Part shown: positions 52,711 to 62,083 of the stretch, in pieces
Position numbering within the stretch: the stretch's first letter is position 1
How the letters are laid out: each line of letters starts with the position of its first letter
Origin: Tolypothrix sp. FACHB-123
GTDB taxonomy: Bacteria > Cyanobacteriota > Cyanobacteriia > Cyanobacteriales > Nostocaceae
DNA length: 64,000 nucleotides
Reading direction: 5' to 3'
Assembly (NCBI RefSeq): GCF_014697075.1
Contig: NZ_JACJRE010000029.1
Span: 38,850-102,849 of the forward strand
Notes under the pieces: generated by a model
The model's input: only the letters and a program-made list of their open reading frames with translations
What the model was told of the DNA's origin: nothing
Databases searched by the model: none
Position numbers and translations under genes: made by a program

Positions 52711-52795
52711 AGGAGATAGGGGCTAGGGGCTAGAGGTTAGGGACTAGAGGTTAGGGGCTAGGGGCTAGGGGCTAGGGACTAGGGGACAAGGGAGA
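52711..52795. repeat. TAGGGGC heptanucleotide tandem repeat
   Basis: About ten units of GGGGCTA / GAGGTTA / GGGACTA between the RNA ligase and HD-Pnk genes. Similar units are at 58927-58956. The unit variants come in pairs, suggesting stepwise expansion. Confidence 0.85.
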
Positions 52796-52857
52796 CAATT
52801 GTACAGACGCGATGAATCGCGTCTCTACCCAATGCTCAATGCCCAATGCCCCATGCC

Positions 52858-53643
52858 CTAATTAAACAAATCAACATCACCACGCAGCAGATTCGGTATA
52901 ATTGGGCGATTCAGCCAATGCCCATCTGATTGTTGGATGGTGGTTAAAAAGCTGGAACGCACATATTTATACCTAGCAATTACCGTATCTTCCGCTTCTA
53001 CTTTGATGTATAAACCTTCCATTAAGGAACTTTGGTCAGTTTGTTTCAGGGAACGTTCCACATCAAGTCCTTGTGCTAGACAAGTTTCGCGGAAGTTTTG
53101 TAAATATGTGGCGGTTTGATAATGGGAATTACCCAGCAAAGCAATCATTTGTTGGTAAGATTGCAGCTTTCCAGTAAAGAGAATGGGTACGGAAACTAAA
53201 GGTAATCCACTGAGTAATTGCTGACGGCTTTTAGTGCTGAGAAATACTTGCTGTTGTAAATCCAGCACATCGTATTCTAAAAAGTAATGGGGTAAGGCAT
53301 CATAAAATACTGTGTGCTTGGCGTATAGCCATTCACCATAGAGAATATAACGACTTCCCAATACTTGCCAAAATGCACTGGCGTGAGTATGCGCCCATTG
53401 TTTGAATAAATTAAAGTGCTTTTCGCGCAATCCACCTGTTAAATAATGTCCGCGACTTTGCAGCCGGATTTGTCCGTTAGCTGTAAAGCTAATTGCTGCA
53501 TTGGCACCATCCACTTTTTCTTCAATGACTACGTACTGTTCCTTTAGGGCATCAAAGGGGATACAATCGAGGTCTTCATCCCCAGGTTGCGATCGCGAAC
53601 CCTGAATATGATGAGTACGCGGATATTTATAAATTTGTTCCAT
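52858..53643 (-). CDS. RNA ligase family protein (nucleotidyltransferase)
   Basis: A 261-residue ATP-dependent RNA ligase-like protein of the covalent nucleotidyltransferase superfamily. Motif I is EEKVDGANAAISF with the adenylated Lys (about residue 38). Motif III-like YILYGEWLYAKHTV and IIIa YFLEYDVLDL follow. Motif IV is MEGLYIKVE and motif V is IARYKYVR. All nucleotide-binding motifs are visible, and the length fits small RNA ligases without a large C-terminal domain. The downstream neighbour on the same strand is an HD-Pnk-type end-healing enzyme, 148 bases away across a tandem repeat, so the pair looks like an RNA-repair cassette. An AAGGT lies about 12 bases before the ATG. Confidence 0.83.
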   Translation of the reverse strand: MEQIYKYPRTHHIQGSRSQPGDEDLDCIPFDALKEQYVVIEEKVDGANAAISFTANGQIRLQSRGHYLTGGLREKHFNLFKQWAHTHASAFWQVLGSRYILYGEWLYAKHTVFYDALPHYFLEYDVLDLQQQVFLSTKSRQQLLSGLPLVSVPILFTGKLQSYQQMIALLGNSHYQTATYLQNFRETCLAQGLDVERSLKQTDQSSLMEGLYIKVEAEDTVIARYKYVRSSFLTTIQQSDGHWLNRPIIPNLLRGDVDLFN

Positions 53644-54175
53644 GACTTTTCTACCTTGGTAAGGTAAATAAAGCAGATTTATTGTGAAGAATTACCTTCT
53701 GCCTTCTTCAATGACTGCAATCAATTAAATTTGTGACGAATCGCAACGAATCAGCAAGTTTTTTACATGCTTGATATCATTATTTTTTTGATGTAAATAA
53801 ATTTGTAGTCAAGACTTTAGTCCTTGATTTCGCAGTCCTACACTGCTAACTACCAACACATCAAAATTAATGACACCAACTATAGATACTTTCGATCTAA
53901 TACTTGCTACCATTCGCCATTAAATTAAATTTGATTGAGATGAGGGGCTACATATACCTTTACCGTCGTTTTCCAAGGGTAGTATTTTTCTAATAATTAT
54001 ACTTCACCAGCTTAGGCAATGTTTCCGGAAACTGGATCGGACTAACTCAACAGTTAAGTTGAAATCTATTTCTCGAATTCTTACGCCGTAACACACCACC
54101 ATAAATGGTGCGTTAAGCTGATGCTAAAGACTTAAGATTTATCTATCAATCTGTTCTCGCAATTTAGGACTGAAG
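53644..54175. other. Intergenic region between divergent genes, with a dispersed hairpin
   Basis: About 530 bases. At 54089-54115 TAACACACCA and TGGTGCGTTA form a 10-bp inverted repeat with one mismatch and a 7-base loop. The core GGTGCGTTA is a common dispersed word in Nostocales. No gene recognised. The last 15 bases give the ribosome site AGGACTGAAG for the M61 peptidase gene. Confidence 0.5.
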
Positions 54176-55957
54176 ATGACTGAAGTAACTGCTCCTCCTC
54201 TCAATAGCCGCATTCAAGAACGCCTACCAACTATACATTATCAGGTCGCAATGCCCCATCCAGAAACCCATCTGTTTGAGGTAACTTTGCAGCTTGTAGA
54301 CTACCCAGCAGCGACTGTTGATTTGAAATTTCCGGTTTGGACACCAGGCTCTTACTTAGTGCGAGAATACGCTAAAAATATCCAAGATTTTACTGCCTTT
54401 GCTGATGGCAAACCATTACATTGGTGGAAAAAAAGTAAAAATCATTGGCAGGTAGATAAAGGCAATGTTTCCCAAATAACAGTAAGTTACCGCGTATTTG
54501 CGAATGATTTATCAGTAAGGACAAATCATTTAGATATCTCTCATGGTTATTTTAACGGTGCAGCACTGTTTTTTAGATTACCAGATTGGGAACAGCAACC
54601 AATAAGCGTAACTATTGTACCTCCCCATCCCCAATGGCAAGTAACTACAGCTTTACCCGCAGATAAGCAAGAGGAAAATACTTTTTACGCTGCTGATTTT
54701 GATACTCTGGTTGATAGTCCGTTTGAAATTGGTAGCCACAATTTATATCAGTTTGATGTGTTGGGTAAACCCCATGAATTAGCGATTTGGGGACAGGGAA
54801 ATATTCATCCTCAAAGTGCGATCGCGGATATCCAAAAAATTATTGAAGTAGAAGCACAAATGTTCGGCGGTTTACCCTATGACAGATATGTGTTTCTGCT
54901 GCATTTATTTCATCAAGCTTATGGTGGTTTAGAGCATAAAAATAGCTGCTCTTTAATCTATCAAAGATTTGGGTTTCGTCATCAAGATAAGTATGAGCGC
55001 TTTATGCAATTAGTCGCCCATGAATTCTTTCATTTATGGAATGTGAAGCGCATTCGTCCTCAAGCTTTAGAAGTATTTGATTACGACCAAGAAAACTATA
55101 CCCCGTCTTTGTGGTTCTGTGAAGGTACTACTAGTCATTATGATTTACTCATTCCTCTGTGGGCAGGAATTTATGATAGTAAATCATATTTAAATCATTT
55201 GAGTAAGGAAATCAGCCGCTTTCTGACTACACCAGGGCGCAAAGTACAGCCACTAGCTGAATCAAGTTTTGATGCTTGGATTAAACTTTATCGCCCAGAT
55301 GCTAACAGTGCCAATTCGCAAATTTCTTATTATTTGAAAGGAGCGATGGTTTCTTTGCTACTGGATTTATTAATTCGCGCTAAACATCGCAATCAACGTT
55401 CGTTAAATGATGTGATGCGGCAAATGTGGCAGCAATTTGGTAAAGCAGAAATTGGCTTTACTCCCGAACAATTGCAAGCTGTAATTGAATCGGTAGCGGG
55501 GATGAATTTAAGTGATTTCTTTCAACGTTATCTTCATGGTACAGAAGAGTTACCTTTTAATGAGTATTTAGCACCTTTTGGCTTACAATTGCTGGGCGAT
55601 GCTGATGAAGAACCTTTCTTAGGTATGAAGGTAGCCACTGAACATGGGCGCGAGACGATCAAGTTTGTGGAAACTGGTTCGCCAGCACAAAAAGCTGGAA
55701 TCGATCCAGGTGATGAGTTACTAGCTATTAATGGTATTAAGGTAACTGCAAATAATTTAAGCGATCGCCTTAAAGATTTCCAGCCCAAAGATACCATTCA
55801 AGTGACAGTTTTTCATCAAGATTTACTACGTTCTGTCAATGTCACTTTAGCCGAACCAAGGGCTACAAGGTATCAGGTGATTTCATTAAATAATCCTGAG
55901 CCGGTTCAGCAAGAAAACTTAGCTGGCTGGTTGGGCGTAAAGAAAGTAATTGCATAA
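54176..55957 (+). CDS. M61-family peptidase (glycyl aminopeptidase type) with PDZ domain
   Basis: A 593-residue metallopeptidase. The N-terminal beta domain starts TIHYQVAMPHPETHLFEVTL. The catalytic domain has HEFFHLWNVKRIRP (the zinc motif HExxH, about residue 283) and, downstream, WFCEGTTSHYDLL, typical of M61 with the third ligand Glu. The C-terminal PDZ domain (about 475-560) reads PAQKAGIDPGDELLAINGIKVTANNLSDRL. No signal peptide is visible, so a cytoplasmic or non-classical location is likely. Members cleave N-terminal Gly or Ala or act on undefined peptides. Confidence 0.9.
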   Translation: MTEVTAPPLNSRIQERLPTIHYQVAMPHPETHLFEVTLQLVDYPAATVDLKFPVWTPGSYLVREYAKNIQDFTAFADGKPLHWWKKSKNHWQVDKGNVSQITVSYRVFANDLSVRTNHLDISHGYFNGAALFFRLPDWEQQPISVTIVPPHPQWQVTTALPADKQEENTFYAADFDTLVDSPFEIGSHNLYQFDVLGKPHELAIWGQGNIHPQSAIADIQKIIEVEAQMFGGLPYDRYVFLLHLFHQAYGGLEHKNSCSLIYQRFGFRHQDKYERFMQLVAHEFFHLWNVKRIRPQALEVFDYDQENYTPSLWFCEGTTSHYDLLIPLWAGIYDSKSYLNHLSKEISRFLTTPGRKVQPLAESSFDAWIKLYRPDANSANSQISYYLKGAMVSLLLDLLIRAKHRNQRSLNDVMRQMWQQFGKAEIGFTPEQLQAVIESVAGMNLSDFFQRYLHGTEELPFNEYLAPFGLQLLGDADEEPFLGMKVATEHGRETIKFVETGSPAQKAGIDPGDELLAINGIKVTANNLSDRLKDFQPKDTIQVTVFHQDLLRSVNVTLAEPRATRYQVISLNNPEPVQQENLAGWLGVKKVIA

Positions 55958-56137
55958 ACCATAAAATATATCGCTAAGAACAAAACTTATTGATGTTCTT
56001 AGCGATACTACCTTGATAATTGCTGTATGTACCCTAGAAAACTAGTACAGCAGGACGTAAATAAACAGACTATTCCAAATTAACAAAACACTACGCTGTA
56101 ATAATTTGGAATTTGGAATTTTGAACTCAGGATGGTA

Positions 56138-56320
56138 CTAATCTATAGCTTTTTTGAGTTCATCCTTGATGTTTTCTGTGGTGTGAGTAACCTGGGCTTG
56201 GGCTTGCTTGGCTTTACCTTCAGCCTTATCTGCTGGATCGCCAGTAACTTCACCTATAACTTCTTGAAGTTTACCTTCAATATTTTTAGCAGTAGCTTCT
56301 ACTCTTTTTTCGATATTCAT
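56138..56320 (-). CDS. CsbD-family stress protein
   Basis: A 60-residue soluble protein from the ATG at 56320 (MNIEKRVEATAKNIEGKLQE). The longer frame from 56389 would add a hydrophobic leader that is out of character. The CsbD pattern is clear: AKNIEGKLQEVIGEVTGDPADKAEGKAKQAQAQV, ending TENIKDELKKAID. CsbD proteins are small, hydrophilic and usually induced by general stress; their action is not known. It stands alone between two plus-strand units. Confidence 0.88.
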   Translation of the reverse strand: MNIEKRVEATAKNIEGKLQEVIGEVTGDPADKAEGKAKQAQAQVTHTTENIKDELKKAID

Positions 56321-56579
56321 AGTTTTTATTGTCAGTCTTAGCTGTTGAAAATTTATTGACAAGAAATAATCTATAACATCCACTGACATTGTGTATCTAT
56401 CATTCGATAGCTTATTGCTTTAGCAATATTTAAACTTAGGATAGATGTGCAATCAAAAAGTATATATTAAAGAATAATATATATTGATAATTTTAGGTCA
56501 AAGATGGCACTAATAAAATTTTACACATAAAACTTTGTTGAGTTAAAAAACAAATTTTCAATCTAAGGAAAGTATAGGA

Positions 56580-57446
56580 GTGAACAAAAAAAGTCGGAAA
56601 AATGTCTGGAGAAGCGAGCTAAATGACTTAATTCGTGGTACTTGTGGAGGGTTTTTATTTGGAACTCCCTTGCTGTATACAATGGAGGTGTGGTGGATTG
56701 GATCGCTAGCAAAACCACAATTGATAATGACAGCGATCGCTTTAATGTTTATTGGTGTCTTCTTACTTAATAAAACAGAGGGCTTTCGTAAACGCAAACG
56801 CAGAAAGCGTCCTTATGAAGCTGTAATTGACACAGTAGAAGCGATCGCGATCGGGTTAGCTTGTTCTAGCTTTGTGTTATTTATCTTACAAGAATTAACA
56901 ATTGAAACTCCTCTGAAAGAAGCTTTAGGTAAAGTTATCTTTGAAAGCGTACCTTTCACCTTGGGCGTAGCATTAGCAAATCAATTTTTAGGAGATACTG
57001 AGGGCGATAATAACGCAAAGGCTGAAAGTAAGAAATTAAAAAGTGAATTATCTGCCACCCTTGCTGATTTAGGTGCAACAGTAATTGGTGCCACTGTTAT
57101 TGCCTTTAACATTGCACCTACAGATGAAATTCCCATGCTAGCAGCCACAATTTCACCTCTTTGGCAATTAGCAATTATCGCCACATCCTTAATAATTTCC
57201 TATGGTATAGTCTTTCAAGCAGGCTTCTCCGATCAGCAAAAACGTAGGGAACAAAAAGGTATTTTTCAACGACCATCTGGCGAAACAATTATATCATACC
57301 TCATTTCACTTCTTGCAGCTGCAATCATGCTGTGGTTCTTTCAAAAATTGACTTTGAGTGATCCTTGGACAATGTGGTTAGACCATACATTAATGTTGGG
57401 TTTACCTGCAACTATTGGCGGTGCAGCAGGTAGGTTAGCAATATGA
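56580..57446 (+). CDS. TIGR02587-family (DUF2391) integral membrane protein
   Basis: A 288-residue membrane protein with seven or eight hydrophobic spans, beginning with GTCGGFLFGTPLLYTMEVWWIGS and ending with ATIGGAAGRLAI. The start is a GTG at 56580 with AAGGA 10 bases upstream. The sequence pattern and the partner that follows match the TIGR02587/TIGR02588 pair of bacterial membrane proteins. A charged loop (DTEGDNNAKAESKKLKSELS) lies in the middle. Function not established. The stop overlaps the next start by four bases. Confidence 0.82.
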   Translation: MNKKSRKNVWRSELNDLIRGTCGGFLFGTPLLYTMEVWWIGSLAKPQLIMTAIALMFIGVFLLNKTEGFRKRKRRKRPYEAVIDTVEAIAIGLACSSFVLFILQELTIETPLKEALGKVIFESVPFTLGVALANQFLGDTEGDNNAKAESKKLKSELSATLADLGATVIGATVIAFNIAPTDEIPMLAATISPLWQLAIIATSLIISYGIVFQAGFSDQQKRREQKGIFQRPSGETIISYLISLLAAAIMLWFFQKLTLSDPWTMWLDHTLMLGLPATIGGAAGRLAI

Positions 57447-57847
57447 ATAATACAGAAGAAAATCAATATCAAGAACGTTCTATAGCTGAATGGGTGACAT
57501 TTAGCATTGCTTCATTAATCTTGGCAGTAATTGTGAGTTTAGTAGGATATACCTGGCTAACCGACAAAAATCAACCACCAATTGTTTCTGTTAGTAATAA
57601 ACAAACGATTCGCGAGAGTGATGGACAATTTTATGTTCCTTTTGAAGTTGTCAATACTGGTGGAGATACAGCCGAGTCAGTACAAATCATAGCTGAGTTA
57701 GAAATTGACGGTAAAGTTGCAGAAACTGGAGAACAGCAGATTGATTTTTTATCTCGTGGGGAAACAGAAGAAGGCGCATTTATTTTTAGCCAAAATCCTA
57801 ACCAAGGTAATTTAAAGATTCGCGTTGCTAGCTACAAGCTGCCATAG
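57443..57847 (+). CDS. TIGR02588-family protein
   Basis: A 134-residue protein with one N-terminal membrane helix (VTFSIASLILAVIVSLVGYTWL) and an outward domain of beta type (IVSVSNKQTIRESDGQFYVPFEVVNTGGDTAESVQIIAELEIDG), like an immunoglobulin-type or DUF-like beta sandwich. The start ATG lies in the overlap ATGA with the TIGR02587 gene, so the two are translationally coupled and probably form one complex. Function not established. Confidence 0.82.
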   Translation: MNNTEENQYQERSIAEWVTFSIASLILAVIVSLVGYTWLTDKNQPPIVSVSNKQTIRESDGQFYVPFEVVNTGGDTAESVQIIAELEIDGKVAETGEQQIDFLSRGETEEGAFIFSQNPNQGNLKIRVASYKLP

Positions 57848-58047
57848 CTAAGTGTGTTTTAGTATAAAGCCTACCTCAGTAAAACAACCTCTGAATAACT
57901 GAGTCTATGCAGGTAAGCTACCCTGGGATAAATCTCTTAACCCCAGCTTACAGCTAGGGGCGTTAAGTCCTGAGTTTTTAAATATATTACTAATACTGGA
58001 ACAATTGGGATATTTTGGGTATTATCAGTTATTTATGCTGCAAATAA

Positions 58048-58869
58048 ATGTATTCCCAACTTCAGTATAGAAACTTCTTCCAGCGAATAGCAAAAGGATC
58101 TTCCCAAAAACTCAAGCAGTTATTGCCCTCTATATTTGGCATTTGTATATTTTTGGTAATTTGGCATTTATTAAGCTTGCGTCCTGATACTTCTTTACCT
58201 TCACCATTTGCAGTTATTACCGAAACCTGGGATTTAATTAAAGATCCTTTTTTTCATAAAGGCGGAAATAATAAAGGTTTTTTCTGGCTAATTCTTGCCA
58301 GCCTCAATAGAGTAATGCTAGGTTACTCGTTGGCTATATTAATAGGCATTCCCATTGGTTTTATTATTAGCCTGAATAGCTTCTGTAAAAAAGCCATAGA
58401 TCCACTTATACAATTACTGCGTCCAGTGGCTCCTTTGGCTTGGCTACCTTTAGCCCAGGCTGTCTTTCTCAAACCTAATCCTTCAGCGATTTTTGTAATT
58501 TGTATAACCGCAATTTGGCCGATTATTTTGAATACAGCTTTGGGTGTCAGTCTAGTACCTAAAGATTACATTAATGTTTCTAAAATAGCTGGTTTATCAG
58601 CATTTGAACATTTTTATAAAATCCTTTTACCAGCAACTTTACCCTATATATTTACTGGCTTGAGAATTGCTCTAGGTCTTTCCTGGTTAGCAGTGGTTGC
58701 AGCAGAAATGTTGCTTTCTGATGATGGCATTGGTTTCTTTATTGTGGATGCTTACAACAATGCTAATATTCATGAAATTATTTTGGCAATTTTTTACTTG
58801 GGTGGTTGCGGTCTAATACTTGACAAAATTATGGGCTATATTTCCGAAAAAGTCACTCCGCAAGAGTAA
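58048..58869 (+). CDS. ABC importer permease (NrtB/SsuC/TauC type)
   Basis: Inner-membrane permease of 273 residues with six spans, beginning IFGICIFLVIWHLLSL. The EAA-type coupling loop is seen in KDYINVSKIAGLSAFEHFYKILLPATLPYIFTGLRIAL. It belongs to the nitrate/sulfonate/taurine/bicarbonate importer family. With the ATPase and the binding protein that follow, it forms a complete importer. No nitrate reductase, cyanate, sulfonate or urea gene lies within the window, so the substrate is unknown. Confidence 0.88.
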   Translation: MYSQLQYRNFFQRIAKGSSQKLKQLLPSIFGICIFLVIWHLLSLRPDTSLPSPFAVITETWDLIKDPFFHKGGNNKGFFWLILASLNRVMLGYSLAILIGIPIGFIISLNSFCKKAIDPLIQLLRPVAPLAWLPLAQAVFLKPNPSAIFVICITAIWPIILNTALGVSLVPKDYINVSKIAGLSAFEHFYKILLPATLPYIFTGLRIALGLSWLAVVAAEMLLSDDGIGFFIVDAYNNANIHEIILAIFYLGGCGLILDKIMGYISEKVTPQE

Positions 58870-58926
58870 TTTATATCAGTTAATTACCAAAAAATTTCAC
58901 ACCCAAACATGAAATATTTTCTTATC

Positions 58927-58956
58927 TAGCCCCTAGTCCCTAGACCCTAGCCCCTA
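58927..58956. repeat. TAGCCCC heptamer repeat
   Basis: About four units of CTAGCCC / CTAGTCC / CTAGACC between the permease and ATPase genes, related to the tract at 52711. Confidence 0.75.
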
Positions 58957-58991
58957 TTTAGTTATAACCATCATTAGGTGAGAGTGAATAC

Positions 58992-59783
58992 ATGCCAAGT
59001 TTCGTAGAAATCAGGGATATAAAAAAGGAATTTGTTCAAGATAGTACTAAGAACACAGTTCTCAAAGATATCAACTTAGAAATTCAGCAAGGAGATTTTG
59101 TATCCTTGATTGGTCACTCTGGTTGTGGTAAATCTACACTCTTAAATATTGTGGCAGGTTTAGAAAAACCCACTCAAGGGCAAGTGTATGTTGATGGTCA
59201 ATTAGTCAAAAGGCCATACCGCGATCGCATGGTAGTCTTTCAGAATTATTCCCTATTACCTTGGCTCACTGCTTGGGAAAATATCGCTTTGTTCGTTGAT
59301 AAAGCCATGCCCCGCAAATCTAAAAACGAACGCCGTGAGATTATCGCCTCTCACTTAGAATTAGTGGGTTTAAAAGATGCAGCCCAGAAAAAACCCGCAC
59401 AACTTTCAGGTGGAATGAAACAACGAGTAGCCTTAGCCCGTGCTTTGGCTGTTCAGCCTAAATTACTCTTGCTTGATGAACCCTTTGGCGCTTTAGATGC
59501 CCTCACTCGCGGTTCATTGCAAGCAGAGTTAATGTGTATCTGCGATCGCTATCACATCACAACTATTATGGTGACTCATGATGTGGATGAAGCTTTATTA
59601 CTTAGCGATCGCGTAGTCATGTTGAAAAATGGCCCAGCCGCTACCATCGGTCAAATTTTAGATATCCCCTTTGAACATCCCCGTTCTTTAGAAATTAGAG
59701 ATACTACAAAATATCATGACCTGCGCCAAGAATTAATGCAATTTTTACAAGGTCAAGAAAAAGCTAAACACTTGCCAATCTAA
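58992..59783 (+). CDS. ABC importer ATPase (NrtD/SsuB/TauB type)
   Basis: Cytoplasmic ATPase of 263 residues. Walker A is GHSGCGKST (about 42-50), the signature is LSGGMKQR (about 142-149), Walker B LLLLDEPFGALD (about 162-173), and the H-loop is VTHDVDEAL. The N-terminus FVEIRDIKKEFVQDS and the tail PFEHPRSLEIRDTTKYHDLRQEL are typical of nitrate/sulfonate/taurine importers. It drives the permease upstream. Confidence 0.92.
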   Translation: MPSFVEIRDIKKEFVQDSTKNTVLKDINLEIQQGDFVSLIGHSGCGKSTLLNIVAGLEKPTQGQVYVDGQLVKRPYRDRMVVFQNYSLLPWLTAWENIALFVDKAMPRKSKNERREIIASHLELVGLKDAAQKKPAQLSGGMKQRVALARALAVQPKLLLLDEPFGALDALTRGSLQAELMCICDRYHITTIMVTHDVDEALLLSDRVVMLKNGPAATIGQILDIPFEHPRSLEIRDTTKYHDLRQELMQFLQGQEKAKHLPI

Positions 59784-59837
59784 ATTTTCACTACTTAATG
59801 AGCTTTAGTACAAGTTTTGATTTATGAAATCTCTCAC

Positions 59838-61142
59838 ATGGTGAAATTTAACCGACGACAATTTATCACAACGGCTGGTGCAGCTGTTTTGACTCATAGC
59901 TTAAGCAACTGTAGTAATTTCAGTGCGGCAAAAACTCAGTTAAATGCTGGTGTCTATGCTGGTTATAGCGATAGCCCAGAGGTAACAACTGCTACACTGG
60001 GATTCTTGCCTGTTACCAGCAGTTGTCCTTTGATTATTGCTAAAGCTAAAGGCTTTTTTGCTAAACATGGTCTCCCCGATGTTCGAGTTCTCAAACAACC
60101 TTCATGGGCAGTAATGCGCGATAAACTCATGTTAGGGGCGGCAGATGAAGGATTAGATGGCGGACATTTGTTATTTCCGATGGTTTACCTGATGGCTACA
60201 GGGGAAATTACTTATAAACGGAAAATACCCATGTATATTTTGGCGAGAATGAATGTGAATGGTCAGGGTATATCAGTTGCCAATATTTATCAGAATTTAA
60301 ATTTGGGTACAGACAGTTCTCCCTTAAAATCAACTTTTTTGCAAAAGGCGAAAGCAGGTGAAACTATCCGTTGTGCCGTTCCCTATCGCCGGGTGACTGG
60401 TGATTTTTTCATGCGCTGGTGGTTGGCGGCTGGTGGTATCGATCCTGACCGCGATTTATCAATCATTGTCATCCCACCCCCACAGATGGTTGCAAGTATG
60501 CGTAGCGGCAGTATGGAAGCCTTCTGTGTGGTTGATCCTTGGCATCACCGCCTAATTAAACAAGGGCTGGGTTATTCAGCAGTGACAACTGGTGAGTTGT
60601 GGGCAAATCATCCAGAGAAAGCCTTTACAGTCCGTGCTGAGTGGGTTGATAAATATCCTAAAGCAGCTAAAGCCATGTTGGCGGCATTTTTAGAGGCGCA
60701 AATTTGGTGCGATCGCCCAGAAAATAAAGCAGAATTATTTGATATTGTCTCCCAAAGACAATGGATTGGGGTCAAAAGTGAATTGATCCGCGATCGCCTT
60801 TTAGGTAAATTTGATTATGGTAATGGGCGGGTAGTTGAAAACAGCCCCCATGCAATTAAATACTGGCGGGAAAACGCCTCCTATCCCTTCAAAAGCCACG
60901 ATTTGTGGTTTTTAATTGAAGATATGCGTTGGGGTTATCGTTCCCCTGATTTTGCGACTAAACCCTTAATTGATGCTGTTAACCGTGAGGATTTGTGGCG
61001 AGACGCGGCTAAATTTATCGGTCAAGAATCAGCAATACCAGCTAGTACATCACGGGGAATCGAAAAGTTTTTCAACGGCTTAGAATTTGACCCCGAAAAT
61101 CCCCAAGCTTATCTCAACGCTGCCAAAATCACATTGACATAG
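59838..61142 (+). CDS. ABC importer periplasmic substrate-binding protein (NrtA/CmpA type)
   Basis: Exported binding protein of 434 residues from the ATG at 59838; a TTG at 59817 is in frame but adds an out-of-family leader. The N-terminus has a Tat-like motif RRQFITTAGAAVLTH. A Cys in LSNCSNF is close to a lipobox but has Asn at -1, so lipidation is doubtful. The body (TLGFLPVTSSCPLIIAKAKGFFAKHGL, DEGLDGGHLLFPMVYLMA, RSGSMEAFCVVDPWHHRLI) matches the NrtA/CmpA/TauA group. The ligand may be nitrate, bicarbonate or another small anion. Confidence 0.88.
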   Translation: MVKFNRRQFITTAGAAVLTHSLSNCSNFSAAKTQLNAGVYAGYSDSPEVTTATLGFLPVTSSCPLIIAKAKGFFAKHGLPDVRVLKQPSWAVMRDKLMLGAADEGLDGGHLLFPMVYLMATGEITYKRKIPMYILARMNVNGQGISVANIYQNLNLGTDSSPLKSTFLQKAKAGETIRCAVPYRRVTGDFFMRWWLAAGGIDPDRDLSIIVIPPPQMVASMRSGSMEAFCVVDPWHHRLIKQGLGYSAVTTGELWANHPEKAFTVRAEWVDKYPKAAKAMLAAFLEAQIWCDRPENKAELFDIVSQRQWIGVKSELIRDRLLGKFDYGNGRVVENSPHAIKYWRENASYPFKSHDLWFLIEDMRWGYRSPDFATKPLIDAVNREDLWRDAAKFIGQESAIPASTSRGIEKFFNGLEFDPENPQAYLNAAKITLT

Positions 61143-61170
61143 TCAATAGTCAACAGTCAACAGTCAACCG
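61143..61170. repeat. AGTCAAC heptamer repeat
   Basis: Four units of AGTCAAC / CGTCAAC directly after the stop codon of the binding-protein gene. Confidence 0.8.
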
Positions 61171-61200
61171 TCAACGCCATTTCCAAGCTAACCCCTAATC

Positions 61201-61968
61201 CTAAACCTTTACCTTCGCTTTTGACCAAACACCATTTTCATCTTCATCAAATTGCTGACGTACTGCGTCCCAAGCAGCTTGTTCAGATGTAAACTCGTCA
61301 CTGGTTTGGGCTAGTGTCGCATTATAGCGTTCAATGAAGGTACCCTGTGCTTCTGCTGACAGGTGAGAGCGAACTTCGGGCGATAAATCTTCTGGTTTGT
61401 TGCAAGGGCCAGGACAAGGACGAGCAAAGATTTTTTCAACTGTGTGAATTTCCTCGCCGCCAGCGCTTTCTAATAATAATTGAAATTCGCCAGCGCGATC
61501 GCTTGGTACTTCTGCCATTAAGACAAACTCGCCAGCTTGCAGACGGGTTTGGTAAACTGTAGCTTTATCTTCTGGCATTCCCAACGCCGTTAGAGCCGAT
61601 ACTAATCCAGCACCAGCGCTACCTGCGATCGCACCAGTTGCAGCACCCAATAATACGGCACTAATTGGCCCGGCTGCCACAATTGGCCCCACAAAGGGTA
61701 TAAATAGTACCCCTACTCCTGTTAGCAAGCTGAGAAAGGAACCAAACAAAGAACCAAAAATTGCTCCTGTTCTCAAACCGCCTAAAATCACATCTTTTTT
61801 TGTAATAAAACCAGCAATTCGAGTCTCGGAATGAAAGTTTCTACCCAATACAGAAATATGATCTCTGGGTACACCCCGATCTAACAAACGGCGAATTACA
61901 TCATCTACTTGCTTTTGTTCTTTGAATAAAGTTGAAATAGTACGTTCTGCAATGTATGTTTCTGGCAC
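61201..61968 (-). CDS. Glycine-zipper stress protein with ChaB-like C-terminus
   Basis: A 255-residue protein starting at a GTG (61968) with AAGGAG 7 bases upstream. The N-terminus ([37 protein letters not shown]) is the general-stress-type domain. A Gly-rich double-glycine-zipper membrane segment follows ([53 protein letters not shown]). The C-terminal 60 residues ([42 protein letters not shown]) resemble ChaB. It may associate with membranes under stress. It is adjacent to the Dps gene on the same strand. Confidence 0.82.
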   Translation of the reverse strand: MPETYIAERTISTLFKEQKQVDDVIRRLLDRGVPRDHISVLGRNFHSETRIAGFITKKDVILGGLRTGAIFGSLFGSFLSLLTGVGVLFIPFVGPIVAAGPISAVLLGAATGAIAGSAGAGLVSALTALGMPEDKATVYQTRLQAGEFVLMAEVPSDRAGEFQLLLESAGGEEIHTVEKIFARPCPGPCNKPEDLSPEVRSHLSAEAQGTFIERYNATLAQTSDEFTSEQAAWDAVRQQFDEDENGVWSKAKVKV

Positions 61969-62083
61969 TGGAATCTCCTTGAATTTTGTTATGACAAATG
62001 ACCGATTAAATAGGCAGCTGCGGATAAATTTCTTTTGCCACAGACTGCCATTTAAAGTTAGATGTTATGCTTGAAACATTGAG

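Noticed and set aside
54089-54115. Terminator or regulatory hairpin upstream of the M61 gene
   Set aside because: The GGTGCGTTA word is a common dispersed repeat in this group and lies between divergent genes, so a gene-specific role is not supported.
58048-61142. Nitrate importer nrtABCD
   Set aside because: Gene order and lack of nitrate or nitrite reductase genes do not support a nitrate-specific assignment; the general family call is kept.
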